DNA of 64,000 nt from NCBI RefSeq assembly GCF_017874315.1, contig NZ_JAGGLG010000001.1, positions 145,030-209,029 of the forward strand, read 5' to 3'. The stretch is from Symbiobacterium terraclitae. GTDB lineage: Bacteria > Bacillota > Sulfobacillia > Symbiobacteriales > Symbiobacteriaceae. Positions 25,140 through 32,802 of this stretch are shown piece after piece (within the stretch, counting starts at the first letter, position 1; each line of letters opens with the position of its first letter). The notes beneath the pieces are model-generated. The model was not told the DNA's origin. It saw only the letters and a program-made list of their open reading frames with translations, and made no database searches. The position numbers and the translations under genes are program-made.

Positions 25140-26068
25140 AGCTGCCTCTTCTGGTGCTGGTCGGCCCCACTGCGGTGGGCAAGACCGCCCTCTCGGTGGC
25201 GGTGGCGCAGGAAGTGGGGGCGGAGATCATCTCCGGCGACTCGATGCAGGTCTACCGCGGGATGGACGTGGGCACCGCCAAGATCACCCCGGAGGAGATG
25301 GGGGGCGTGCCCCACCACCTCATCGACATCAAGGATCCGGACGAGGAGTTCTCGGTGGCCGAGTTCCAGGCCCGGGTGGACAGGCTGGTGCGCGTGATCC
25401 ACGCCCGGGGCCGGCTGCCGATGCTGGTGGGCGGCACGGGGCTCTACGTGCGGGCGGTGGTGGAGGACTACACCTTCACGGAACTGGAACCCGACCCGGA
25501 GCTGCGGCAGCGGCTCCGGGAGGAGGAGGCGCGCAACGGGCCCGGCTACCTGCATGCGCGCCTGGTAGAGGTGGACCCCGTCTCGGCGGCCCGCCTGCAC
25601 CCCAACGACATCATCCGCATCGTGCGGGCGCTGGAGGTCTACCACCTGACCGGGGTGCCCATCTCCGCCACGCAGACCGCCGCGTTGTCCGAGCCGCGGT
25701 ACGACGACCTGATGATCGGCCTGACGATGGACCGGCAGCAGCTTTACGCCCGCATCGACGAGCGGGTGGACGCAATGCTGGCCGCCGGCTGGCTTGACGA
25801 GGTGAAGCGGCTCCTCCACAGGTACCCCCCGCACCTGAAGCCGATGGAGGCCCTGGGCTACCGGGAGCTGGTCCTCTACCTGCGGGGGATGCTCACCTGG
25901 GCGGAGGCCGTGGCCCTGATCAAGCGGAACACGCGCCGCTTCGCCAAGCGGCAGTTCACCTGGTTCCGGCGGGAGCGCCGCCTGATCTGGCTGGACGTGA
26001 CGACCCCGGAGGCGCGAAACCGGGCCCGGGCCGAGGTCGTCAGACTGGTGAAAGAGAAGTGGCCCTAA
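25136..26068 (+). CDS. miaA: tRNA dimethylallyltransferase
   Basis: A 310-residue enzyme that transfers dimethylallyl to A37 of tRNAs reading UNN codons, supplying the substrate of MiaB. The P-loop GPTAVGKTAL is at residues 9-18. SGDSMQVYRGMDVGTAK, PHHLIDI and GGTGLYVRAV line the active site, and RRFAKRQFTWFRR near residue 265 is the tRNA-binding motif. The start ATG 25136 overlaps the mutL stop by four bases (ATGA), indicating translational coupling. The mutL-miaA-hfq order is conserved in Firmicutes. Confidence 0.97.
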   Translation: MKLPLLVLVGPTAVGKTALSVAVAQEVGAEIISGDSMQVYRGMDVGTAKITPEEMGGVPHHLIDIKDPDEEFSVAEFQARVDRLVRVIHARGRLPMLVGGTGLYVRAVVEDYTFTELEPDPELRQRLREEEARNGPGYLHARLVEVDPVSAARLHPNDIIRIVRALEVYHLTGVPISATQTAALSEPRYDDLMIGLTMDRQQLYARIDERVDAMLAAGWLDEVKRLLHRYPPHLKPMEALGYRELVLYLRGMLTWAEAVALIKRNTRRFAKRQFTWFRRERRLIWLDVTTPEARNRARAEVVRLVKEKWP

Positions 26069-26092
26069 CAGAGAGAGGGAGGGGCGGATCGA

Positions 26093-26365
26093 GTGACCAA
26101 GGCACAGGCCAACCTGCAGGATGGCTTCCTGAACCTCCTGCGGAAGGAGAACGTCCCGGTGACCGTCTTCCTGGTCAACGGCTACCAGCTCAAGGGACAG
26201 ATTCGCGGCTTCGACAGCTTCACCGTCGCGGTGGAGGGCGAGGGCAAGATTCAACTGGTGTACAAGCACGCGCTCTCCACGATCACGCCGATGCGCCCGC
26301 TTCCCATGACGATCGCCCAGCTGATGCGGGGCGAGGAGGGGCAGGAGACGGAGCAGGGAGCATAA
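26093..26365 (+). CDS. hfq: RNA chaperone Hfq
   Basis: A 90-residue Sm-like protein. Sm1 is [19 protein letters not shown] and Sm2 is [12 protein letters not shown], with the Tyr-Lys-His of the proximal RNA-binding face intact. A short acidic tail follows ([10 protein letters not shown]). It forms hexameric rings that bind sRNAs and A-rich mRNA. GTG 26093 is preceded by GAGGGAGGGG. It is the last gene of the mutL-miaA-hfq unit, closed by a clear terminator. Confidence 0.96.
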   Translation: MTKAQANLQDGFLNLLRKENVPVTVFLVNGYQLKGQIRGFDSFTVAVEGEGKIQLVYKHALSTITPMRPLPMTIAQLMRGEEGQETEQGA

Positions 26366-26370
26366 GCAGC

Positions 26371-26400
26371 GGGGACCGCCGCAGGGCGGTCCCCTTCTTG
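26371..26400. terminator. Terminator between hfq and the convergent ATPase gene
   Basis: GGGGACCGCC (26371-26380) pairs with GGCGGTCCCC (26385-26394) across loop GCAG, followed by TTCTTG. Confidence 0.8.
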
Positions 26401-27423
26401 CTACCACAAGTCCTGCCCGGCCCAGGGGCGGCCGGCGGCGCTGGCCGAGACGGCCTCCTCCAGGTCTGTGCGGGTGATGGCCATCAGCTCCTCCCGGGTG
26501 GCGTCGGGCCTGTGCACCAGCCGCAGGGCCTGGCAGCGAATCGCCCGCTCGACCAGGTTCCGGATCGCGCGCGCATTGCCCTGCTCGCCCCCCGTCAGCC
26601 AGGCCCTGCCGCGGAGGATCTGGCGCAGGGCCGTACGGCCGTCGGGGGTGAGCTGGTAGTCGCGCCGCCGGAGCATCATCTCGGCGATGGCCAGCAGCTC
26701 CTCGGGCGTGTAGTCGGGGAAGTGCAGCATGAGCGAGAAGCGGGACCGGAGGCCCGGGTTCTGGCGCAGGAACCAGGCCATCTCGTCCGGGTAACCGGCC
26801 AGGATGAGGATCAGCTCGCCCCGGTGCTCCTCCATCGCCCGCACCAGGTGATCGATGGCCTCCTTCCCGAAGTCGCGCTCACCGCCGCGGGCAAGCGAGT
26901 ACGCTTCGTCGATGAACAGTACGCCCCCCGTGGCACGCCGCACCACGTCCCGCGTCCGCTGCGCCGTGTGGCCGATGTACTCGCCCACCAGGTCGGCCCG
27001 TTCGACCTCGACCATGTGCCCCTTGGGCAGCACGCCCATCTCCTTGAACAGCCGGCCCAGCAGCCGGGCCACGGTGGTCTTGCCAGTGCCCGGGTTGCCG
27101 GTGAAGACCATGTGCAGGCTGGTGGGCTCTGTGGCCAGGCCGGCGCGCTGCCGCCTGAGCTGGATCGCCACGTAGGCCTGGATCTCCCGCACCAGCTGCT
27201 TCACCTGGCCGAGGCCCACCAGGCCGTCCAGTTCGGCCACGATCGCCTGCACCCGCCGCTCCCGCTCCTGCTCCGACTCGGCCGCCGCCCGGGACTCCTG
27301 CGCCGATGCGGAGCGCCGGCGGCGCAGCTCCACCGCCATCTGCAGGGCATCCGCCGGGGTGATCCGGCCCTCCCGCAGCCAGCTGCTGATCTCCTCCATG
27401 CGCTGTGGCCTCAGTCTGGCCAT
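26401..27423 (-). CDS. SpoVK-like AAA ATPase
   Basis: A 340-residue AAA+ ATPase of the CbxX/CfqX/SpoVK family. Walker A is GNPGTGKTTVARLLG, Walker B is GVLFIDEAYSLARGG. NARAIRNLVERAI near the C-terminus carries the sensor-2-type arginine. An N-terminal helical segment (SSWLREGRITPADALQMA) precedes the ATPase core. SpoVK is a mother-cell protein needed for spore maturation in Bacillus; other relatives are Rubisco activases. ATG 27423 has GAGGTGGAG upstream; an in-frame ATG at 27471 lacks a ribosome site. Its position next to hfq is also seen in other Firmicutes. Confidence 0.9.
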   Translation of the reverse strand: MARLRPQRMEEISSWLREGRITPADALQMAVELRRRRSASAQESRAAAESEQERERRVQAIVAELDGLVGLGQVKQLVREIQAYVAIQLRRQRAGLATEPTSLHMVFTGNPGTGKTTVARLLGRLFKEMGVLPKGHMVEVERADLVGEYIGHTAQRTRDVVRRATGGVLFIDEAYSLARGGERDFGKEAIDHLVRAMEEHRGELILILAGYPDEMAWFLRQNPGLRSRFSLMLHFPDYTPEELLAIAEMMLRRRDYQLTPDGRTALRQILRGRAWLTGGEQGNARAIRNLVERAIRCQALRLVHRPDATREELMAITRTDLEEAVSASAAGRPWAGQDLW

Positions 27424-27532
27424 GCACTCCACCTCGTGGGAAGGATACGCATGCAGCAGCCGGCTGAGCATGCGGGCCCGTCCCGTTGTCGGAAAGTGGT
27501 GCCGAAGGCGGGAACTGGAAACCCCCTCCCAG

Positions 27533-27563
27533 CCGTTACAACGGTTGGGATTTGTGTTATACT
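27533..27563 (+). promoter_or_regulatory. Promoter with overlapping palindrome before the GreA-like gene
   Basis: GTTACA (27535-27540), 17 bases, TATACT (27558-27563). The palindrome CCGTT-AC-AACGG (27533-27544) overlaps the -35 and could be an operator. Confidence 0.55.
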
Positions 27564-27580
27564 AGTCCCAAGAGATGATG

Positions 27581-27605
27581 CCACTCCGTTCCCAGAGCGG
27601 AGTGG
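27581..27605 (+). promoter_or_regulatory. Leader hairpin of the GreA-like gene
   Basis: CCACTCCG (27581-27588) and CGGAGTGG (27598-27605) form a perfect 8-bp stem in the 5' leader, about 20 bases after the -10. It is followed by TTCCG, so it is not a clear terminator. Confidence 0.4.
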
Positions 27606-27666
27606 TTCCGTATGTCGGCGAACGCCGGTGAAGGCGTTGAACTTCCAAGCGAAAGGTTGTGATCGT

Positions 27667-28131
27667 GTGGTTCGGGCACGGCCGCCTTCCGAGGTTGAAC
27701 GCATTCGCACACGGGTGAGCAGCCGCCTGCGAATACTGGAGGAGCTTCTCAACACCGAGATGGAGGAGTACTTCTCGAGCCCCGGGAGCGCTGGAGGGCA
27801 GTACAGCGTGCGCCAGCAACTGCGTCGCTACGTGGAGGTGGCCGGCCAGCTGCTGGACAGGCTGGGCGAACAGCCGGGCGACTCGACCGTGGACGTCGTG
27901 TTCATGGACATGCCCGTGACGCTGGTGGACGAGGCCGACGGCAGCGAGGCGGTCTACGTGGTTGTGGGTCCCGACGAGGGCGACCCGGCCAGGGGCCACA
28001 TCTCCTGTCTGTCGCCCCTCGGGCTGGCCCTCCTGCTCCGGCGCGTGAACGAGCGGGTCGTCATCGACGCCCCCGGGGGGCAGTTCACCTACCGCATCGC
28101 CGCGGTCAGTACGGAACCGTTGGCCCAGTGA
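27667..28131 (+). CDS. GreA/GreB-type C-terminal-domain protein
   Basis: A 154-residue protein. An N-terminal helical region (about residues 5-65, RIRTRVSSRLRILEELLNTE and RQQLRRYVEVAGQLLDRL) is followed by a C-terminal FKBP-like domain as in transcript-cleavage factors (VDVVFMDMPVTLVDEADG, YVVVGPDEGDPARGHISCLSPLGLALLLR, ERVVIDAPGGQFTYRI). The acidic coiled-coil tip of true GreA is not evident. It may instead bind RNA polymerase without stimulating cleavage, like Rnk or Gfh factors. GTG 27667 follows AAAGG. A promoter lies at 27535-27563 with a leader hairpin at 27581-27605. Confidence 0.75.
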   Translation: MVRARPPSEVERIRTRVSSRLRILEELLNTEMEEYFSSPGSAGGQYSVRQQLRRYVEVAGQLLDRLGEQPGDSTVDVVFMDMPVTLVDEADGSEAVYVVVGPDEGDPARGHISCLSPLGLALLLRRVNERVVIDAPGGQFTYRIAAVSTEPLAQ

Positions 28132-28136
28132 GAGTT

Positions 28137-28157
28137 CGGCGGGGAACGACCCCGCCG
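28137..28157 (+). terminator. Hairpin after the GreA-like gene
   Basis: CGGCGGGG / CCCCGCCG with a five-base loop, six bases past the stop; no T-run. The remaining bases to 28383 show no gene. Confidence 0.45.
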
Positions 28158-28383
28158 CCTGCGCGTCTGGCGCCGGCCGCGTGAGGCCTGGCTGCGCCGT
28201 GCGTGCTGGTCCGCGTGCGCGGACGGATCATGTTTTAGCCATACACGGGTGCCGGATATTGCTGAAATGACTAGAGCCAACGGGTTAGTGAATGTGGTCA
28301 CAAGATGGCACCCAAAGGGAATGGCGGCTCAGGACGGCGACCAGTATGCTCCAAGTAGACACGCCCACGAGGAGGGATAGTTC

Positions 28384-29715
28384 TTGGTCTGGATCCAGCT
28401 ACTGGTCGTCCTCATCTTCCTGTACCTCGGCGTCCGGCTGGGCGGCGCCGGAATCGGCCTCGCCAGCGGCGTCGGCCTCGCAGCACTGGTCTTCATCTTC
28501 AAGCTCGAACCCACCTCGCCTCCCATCGACGTCATGCTCATGATCCTCGCCGTCGTCTGTGCGGCTTCGGCCATGCAGGCGGCGGGCGGCCTTGACTATC
28601 TGGTCAACCTGGCCGAGCGGCTGCTGCGCAGCAACCCGAAACAGATCACCTTCCTCGGCCCCATCGTCACGTACCTGTTCACCTTCTTCGCCGGCACCGG
28701 CCACGTGGCGTACTCGGTGCTGCCGGTCATCGCTGAGGTCGCCCGCGAGACCCGCATCCGTCCCGAGCGGCCGCTCTCCATCTCGGTCATCGCCTCCCAG
28801 TTCGCCATCACCGGCGGTCCGATCTCGGCGGCCATGGTGGCCATGCTCGGCATGACCGAATCCATGGGCATGACCCTGCCCAAGCTGATGCTGATCACCG
28901 CCCCGTCCACGTTCCTCGCCTGCATGATCGCCGCCTTCATCTGCAACCACCTGGGCAAGGAGCTCGAGGACGATCCCGAGTACCAGCGGCGCGTCGCGGC
29001 CGGCCTCATCCAGCCGGTCAAGCCCAAGACGGCCGAGGAGCTGGCCCGGGTCGAGGTCAAGCCTGGCGCGAAGACCTCCGTGGTCATCTTCCTCCTGGCT
29101 GCGATCGCAGTCGTCGTCCTTGGCGCCGTCCCGTCGCTGCGGCCGACCTTCGTCCACGCCGACGGCAGCACGGCGACCCTGCAGATGTGGCACGCCATCT
29201 GCATCGTCATGCTGGTCGCCGCCACCTGTATCCTGTGGCTCACGAAGTGCGATGTCGGGTCTCTCGTCAAGGGCTCGGTCTTCCAGGCCGGCGCCAACGC
29301 CCTGATCGCCATCTTCGGCATCGCCTGGGCCGGCGACACCTGGTTCAGCGGCAACTCGGCCGTCATCAACGCCCAGCTGGGCGGCGTCGTCCAGTCGGCC
29401 CCGTGGCTCCTGGCCATCGTGCTGTTCTTCTTCTCGGTACTGGTCAACTCCCAGGCGGCGACCGCCCGGGCCATCATGCCGCTGGGCATCGCCCTGGGGA
29501 TTCCGGTGCCCTTCCTGGCGGCCATGTTCCCCGCCGTCAACGGCTACTTCTTCCTGCCGAACTACGGCCCGATCATCGCCGCCATCAACTTCGACTCGAC
29601 CGGTACGACCCGCATCGGCAAGTACGTACTGAACCACTCTTTCATGATCCCCGGCCTGATCGCCGTCGTCCTCAGCGTGGCGTTCGGCTTCCTGATGCAG
29701 GCCATCGTCTTCTGA
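28384..29715 (+). CDS. Anaerobic C4-dicarboxylate transporter, DcuA/DcuB type
   Basis: A 443-residue carrier with about ten to twelve spans. Family signatures include FLYLGVRLGGAGIGLASGVG near the N-terminus, SAMQAAGGLDYLVNLAERLL, FLGPIVTYLFTFFAGTGHVA and ASQFAITGGPISAAMVAML. It exchanges fumarate, malate or aspartate for succinate across the membrane during anaerobic growth. The C-terminal NYGPIIAAINFDSTGTTRIGKYVLNHSF region is also typical. TTG 28384 is the start, with GAGGAGGG upstream. It stands alone between a hairpin and a strong terminator. Confidence 0.93.
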   Translation: MVWIQLLVVLIFLYLGVRLGGAGIGLASGVGLAALVFIFKLEPTSPPIDVMLMILAVVCAASAMQAAGGLDYLVNLAERLLRSNPKQITFLGPIVTYLFTFFAGTGHVAYSVLPVIAEVARETRIRPERPLSISVIASQFAITGGPISAAMVAMLGMTESMGMTLPKLMLITAPSTFLACMIAAFICNHLGKELEDDPEYQRRVAAGLIQPVKPKTAEELARVEVKPGAKTSVVIFLLAAIAVVVLGAVPSLRPTFVHADGSTATLQMWHAICIVMLVAATCILWLTKCDVGSLVKGSVFQAGANALIAIFGIAWAGDTWFSGNSAVINAQLGGVVQSAPWLLAIVLFFFSVLVNSQAATARAIMPLGIALGIPVPFLAAMFPAVNGYFFLPNYGPIIAAINFDSTGTTRIGKYVLNHSFMIPGLIAVVLSVAFGFLMQAIVF

Positions 29716-29729
29716 GCGACCTGACGGCT

Positions 29730-29769
29730 GCCGGCCCTTCCCGATATGGGAGGGGCCGGCTTTCGTTCT
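29730..29769 (+). terminator. Terminator of the dicarboxylate carrier gene
   Basis: A 13-bp stem with one G-T pair (29730-29742 with 29748-29760), loop GATAT, followed by TTTCGTTCT. Confidence 0.85.
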
Positions 29770-29813
29770 GGGTGGATGCGGCAGCGCAGGCGCGCATTTT
29801 TCTGCGCGCCCGA

Positions 29814-29839
29814 TGAACTCTCGGTGGGTGACGGGCGTC
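29814..29839 (+). promoter_or_regulatory. Putative SigY-type promoter of the sigma factor/ABC cluster
   Basis: TGAACT at 29814-29819, 16 bases, CGTC at 29836-29839, just before the ABC ATPase gene. This resembles the ECF promoter form reported for Bacillus SigY (TGAACG ... CGTC). Since a SigY-like factor is encoded downstream, it is a candidate autoregulatory promoter. An 8-bp hairpin (29789-29810) lies directly upstream. Confidence 0.5.
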
Positions 29840-29858
29840 GGACCGGCGGGTGATGCAG

Positions 29859-30776
29859 ATGAACAGGACGCCCTTTCTCGAAATGAGCCACGTCGCCAAG
29901 GGGTTTTCCGGACGACCGGTGCTGACCGACCTGAACCTGACGGTGGGCCGCGGCGAGATCGTGGGCTTCATCGGCCCCAACGGGTCCGGCAAGACGACCA
30001 CCGTGCGCCTGCTGAACGGCGTCATCGACCCCGACGGGGGGACGATCACCGTGGGCGGGTACGATCCCCGGGTCGACGGCGAGGCGGTCCGCCGCATGGC
30101 GGGCGTGCTCACCGAGTCGGCCGGTCTCTACATGAACCTGACCGGCCGGCAGAACCTGCGCTTCTTCGCCGACCTCTACGGGGTGGACGAGCCCGGTCGG
30201 GCCGACGCCCTGCTGGAGGAGTTCGGCCTGTCCGACGCCGCTGACCGCAAGGTGGGCACCTACTCGACGGGCATGAGGAAGCGCCTGGGCCTGGCCAGGG
30301 CGCTCCTGCACCGGCCCCGGGTGCTCTTCCTGGACGAGCCCACCAACGGCCTGGACCCCGAGGGCATCCGCATGGTCCTCGGCTACATCCGCCAGTTGAA
30401 CGAGCGCGACGGCACCACGGTGATGATCTGCTCCCACCTGCTGCAGCAGCTGGAGCAGGTCTGCCACCGCTACCTGTTCCTGCAGGGGGGCAGGGTGGTG
30501 GAGCAGGGCACCCTGGCGGAGCTGGAGGCCCGCCACTTCCCCACCGTGACCCTGGAGGTCGAGACCGACCTGGCGCTGGCCGGCGGCGAGTACCGCGGCG
30601 TCCCCGCCGCCCGGGTGGGACCGGGGCGCATCGCCTTCACCCTGCGTTCCCGTGACGACGTACCGCACCTGCTGCGCCGCCTGGCGCAGGAGGCTTCGGT
30701 CTACAGCGCGGCGCCGGTGCAGCGAGACCTGGAGGCGCTCTACTTCAAGATCAGGGAGGGTACGGCGGATGAATAG
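29859..30776 (+). CDS. ABC transporter ATP-binding protein, YxlF-like
   Basis: A 305-residue ABC ATPase. Walker A is GPNGSGKTTTVRLL, signature YSTGMRKRLGLARALL, Walker B RVLFLDEPTNGLDP, and the switch His is in ICSHLL. A C-terminal extension of about 90 residues follows, as in drug- or antibiotic-type exporters. ATG 29859 is preferred; in-frame GTG 29850 and ATG 29853 are possible. It overlaps the permease gene by eight bases. With the sigma factor and small membrane proteins downstream it matches the Bacillus sigY-yxlCDEFG content, though here the transporter genes come first. Confidence 0.88.
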   Translation: MNRTPFLEMSHVAKGFSGRPVLTDLNLTVGRGEIVGFIGPNGSGKTTTVRLLNGVIDPDGGTITVGGYDPRVDGEAVRRMAGVLTESAGLYMNLTGRQNLRFFADLYGVDEPGRADALLEEFGLSDAADRKVGTYSTGMRKRLGLARALLHRPRVLFLDEPTNGLDPEGIRMVLGYIRQLNERDGTTVMICSHLLQQLEQVCHRYLFLQGGRVVEQGTLAELEARHFPTVTLEVETDLALAGGEYRGVPAARVGPGRIAFTLRSRDDVPHLLRRLAQEASVYSAAPVQRDLEALYFKIREGTADE

Positions 30777-31605
30777 AAGAGCGATACTCGCCATTGCGCG
30801 GAAGGACATTCAGGCCATCACCGCCAATCTGCAGGTCTGGCTGCCCATGCTGATCGTCCCGCTCATCCTGGGCATCGGGCTCCCCCTGGGACTGGTGCTG
30901 GCCTTCCGCTTCGGGGCGGAGTCGCTGGCGCCGGCGGATGTGCAGGCCATGCTGGCGTGGCTGGACAAGCTGCCGGCCGGAGAACTGGCTGCCGTGCTGT
31001 CAACCATGACGGAGCTGAACCAGAAGCTGATCTACGTGAGCACAAACTACATGCTGGCCCCGTTCTTCCTGATGATCCCGCTCATGACCGCCTCGGTCAT
31101 CGCCGCCGACTCGTTCGCCGGCGAGAAGGAGCGGGGCACCCTGGAGACGCTGCTCTTCGCCCCGGTGGACCTGCGGTCGCTCTTCACGGGCAAGGTGCTG
31201 GCCTCGCTCGTGCCTGCGGTGGTCATCTCGCTGGTGACCTTCCTGCTCTGCGCCCTCTCGGTCAATCTGGCCGCGTGGCCGCTGTTCCACCGGGTCTTCT
31301 TCCCGCAGTTCAACTGGCTGCCGCTGATGCTCCTGGTCATCCCGGGCGTGTCGCTGCTGGCCATCCTCATCAACGTCTTCATCAGCGCCCGCGTGGCCAC
31401 CTTCCAGGCGGCCTACCAGATGGGCGGCACGGTGGTGCTCCCCGTGCTGCTGCTGGGGGTGGGGCAGGCGACCGGCGCCCTGGTGCTGAGTGATCTGGTG
31501 GTGACGCTGGTGGGGCTTGTGGTGGCGGCCATCGATGTTCTGCTGCTCTGGCAGGTGCTTTGCCACATGAACCGGAATCAACTCTTCGCGAGCCAGGTCC
31601 GCTGA
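30769..31605 (+). CDS. ABC-2-type permease, YxlG/NatB-like
   Basis: A 278-residue membrane protein with six predicted spans and a large outer loop between spans 1 and 2. The segment ADSFAGEKERGTLETLLFAPVDLRSLFTGKVLASL is highly typical of NatB/YxlG-type ABC-2 permeases. ATG 30769 overlaps the ATPase gene by eight bases and has AGGGAGGG upstream. It pairs with that ATPase; the exported substrate is unknown. Confidence 0.88.
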   Translation: MNRRAILAIARKDIQAITANLQVWLPMLIVPLILGIGLPLGLVLAFRFGAESLAPADVQAMLAWLDKLPAGELAAVLSTMTELNQKLIYVSTNYMLAPFFLMIPLMTASVIAADSFAGEKERGTLETLLFAPVDLRSLFTGKVLASLVPAVVISLVTFLLCALSVNLAAWPLFHRVFFPQFNWLPLMLLVIPGVSLLAILINVFISARVATFQAAYQMGGTVVLPVLLLGVGQATGALVLSDLVVTLVGLVVAAIDVLLLWQVLCHMNRNQLFASQVR

Positions 31606-31642
31606 GGCCGGCCCGACTACCGCAGACCGGCAGGTGAAGCCA

Positions 31643-32164
31643 GTGGACGATCTGCAGCTGATCCGGCAGGCGCAGCGCGGGGATCAGGCCGCCCTGGCCC
31701 GCCTGCTGCAAGCGCAGTACCTGCCGGTGAAGAAGTACCTCGTCACCATCACCTTCGACCGCAACCTGGCGGAGGATCTCACGCAGGAGACGATGATCCG
31801 CGCGATCGAGCGCATCGGCCAGTTCGAAGGGCGCGCCCGGTTCAGCACGTGGCTCTGCTCCATCGCCACGCGCCTGTACCTGGACTGGCTGCGGCGGCAG
31901 AAGCGGCAGCGGCAGTTGCAGGCGCGGGCGGCGGAGGAGCTCCTGCTGGGGCAGCAGGATACTTCGCCGGAGGTCCGCAGCCTGATGGCGCAGCTGCAGG
32001 CCCTGCCCCGGGAAGTGGCGCTCCCGGTGGTCCTCAAGCACTACTACGGGTACACGTACGAGGAGATCGCCGAGTGGATGGAGATCCCGGTGGGCACGGT
32101 GAAGTCGCGCATCTTCAACGCCGTGCGCACCTTGCGAAGGGGGCTGGACCAGGATGAGGCGTGA
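31643..32164 (+). CDS. ECF-type RNA polymerase sigma factor, SigY-like
   Basis: A 173-residue sigma-70-family factor of the extracytoplasmic-function group. Region 2 is DRNLAEDLTQETMIRAIERI followed by RFSTWLCSIATRLYLDWLRR. Region 4 is YGYTYEEIAEWMEIPVGTVKSRI, a helix-turn-helix binding the -35. GTG 31643 follows AGGTGA at five bases; GTG 31634 is an alternative. It overlaps the next gene, whose product is the likely anti-sigma factor. Gene content matches the Bacillus sigY cluster, and a SigY-like promoter lies upstream of the ABC genes. Confidence 0.9.
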   Translation: MDDLQLIRQAQRGDQAALARLLQAQYLPVKKYLVTITFDRNLAEDLTQETMIRAIERIGQFEGRARFSTWLCSIATRLYLDWLRRQKRQRQLQARAAEELLLGQQDTSPEVRSLMAQLQALPREVALPVVLKHYYGYTYEEIAEWMEIPVGTVKSRIFNAVRTLRRGLDQDEA

Positions 32165-32486
32165 CGGGCGTGAGACCCTGGAACCGTGGGAGCGTGCGCT
32201 CCGGGAGGGCCTGGACGGCCTCTCGGCCCCCGTGGAGCAGGAGAGCCCGCCCGACCTGGGGACGCTCCTGATGCTGGTGCACGACGTGCAGCGAGCACAG
32301 CGGCAGGCGTTGCGCCGCGACCTGCTGCTGTTCCTGGCCGTGGCCGCGCTGGTCCTCGCCGGCGGCCTGTGGGCGATGATGAACTTCCCGCTGCAGTACC
32401 TGATCGTCCAGGCCGCGCTGGCGGTGGCGCTGGGGGCCGGGGCGGCCCTCTGGCGGGCGGAGGGGAGGCGGGCCGGCCATGAATGA
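32154..32486 (+). CDS. Putative anti-sigma membrane protein, YxlC-like
   Basis: A 110-residue protein. A hydrophilic N-terminal half (WERALREGLDGLSAPVEQ) is followed by two membrane spans (about residues 58-76 and 82-100). This shape and its position directly after the sigma gene, with an 11-base overlap, match YxlC, which restrains SigY in Bacillus. No zinc-binding anti-sigma motif is present. Sequence similarity is modest, so the role rests mainly on context. Confidence 0.75.
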   Translation: MRRDGRETLEPWERALREGLDGLSAPVEQESPPDLGTLLMLVHDVQRAQRQALRRDLLLFLAVAALVLAGGLWAMMNFPLQYLIVQAALAVALGAGAALWRAEGRRAGHE

Positions 32487-32679
32487 GGTCGCACAGCTGC
32501 CCTGGTGGGCCTGGGTGCTGATCGGCTTTCTGCTGGGGGCCCAGGGAGTCTGCCTCTTCCTGGACAGCCGCAGGCGCGGCGCCCGGGCCTGGTTCTGGGG
32601 GCTCCTGGGGCTGGTTCACTTCCCCATGTCCAGCCTGGTCTACTGGCTGCTGGTGGTGCGCCCGGCACGGCGCCGCTAG
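32479..32679 (+). CDS. Small two-span membrane protein, YxlD/YxlE-like
   Basis: A 66-residue protein with two spans (WWAWVLIGFLLGAQGVCLFL and WFWGLLGLVHFPMSSLVYWL) and a basic loop and tail. It resembles the phospholipase-D-nuclease-N-terminal-like small proteins YxlD/YxlE of the sigY cluster, which help the anti-sigma protein. It overlaps the preceding gene by eight bases and ends the operon at a strong terminator. Confidence 0.75.
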   Translation: MNEVAQLPWWAWVLIGFLLGAQGVCLFLDSRRRGARAWFWGLLGLVHFPMSSLVYWLLVVRPARRR

Positions 32680-32689
32680 GGAGCGCGGC

Positions 32690-32718
32690 GAGCCATCCCG
32701 GTCGGGATGGCTCTTTTC
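32690..32718 (+). terminator. Terminator of the sigma factor/ABC operon
   Basis: GAGCCATCCC (32690-32699) and GGGATGGCTC (32704-32713), loop GGTC, followed by TTTTCG: a strong intrinsic terminator. Confidence 0.92.
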
Positions 32719-32731
32719 GTGGGCGCAACCC

Positions 32732-32760
32732 TTTCAGGTTTGGGCAGGAACAGGTAGAAT
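32732..32760 (+). promoter_or_regulatory. Promoter of the methionine gamma-lyase-like gene
   Basis: TTTCAG (32732-32737), 17 bases, TAGAAT (32755-32760), 42 bases before the TTG start. Confidence 0.6.
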
Positions 32761-32802
32761 AGGCTCGAACCGGCTACTTGGCGATTACTGGAGGGTACAC
32801 GC

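Noticed and set aside
28290..28310. TGTGGTCACA palindrome upstream of the dicarboxylate carrier as a CRP/FNR site
   Set aside because: Half-sites are spaced by two bases instead of six and no FNR-type TTGAT half is present; more likely chance.
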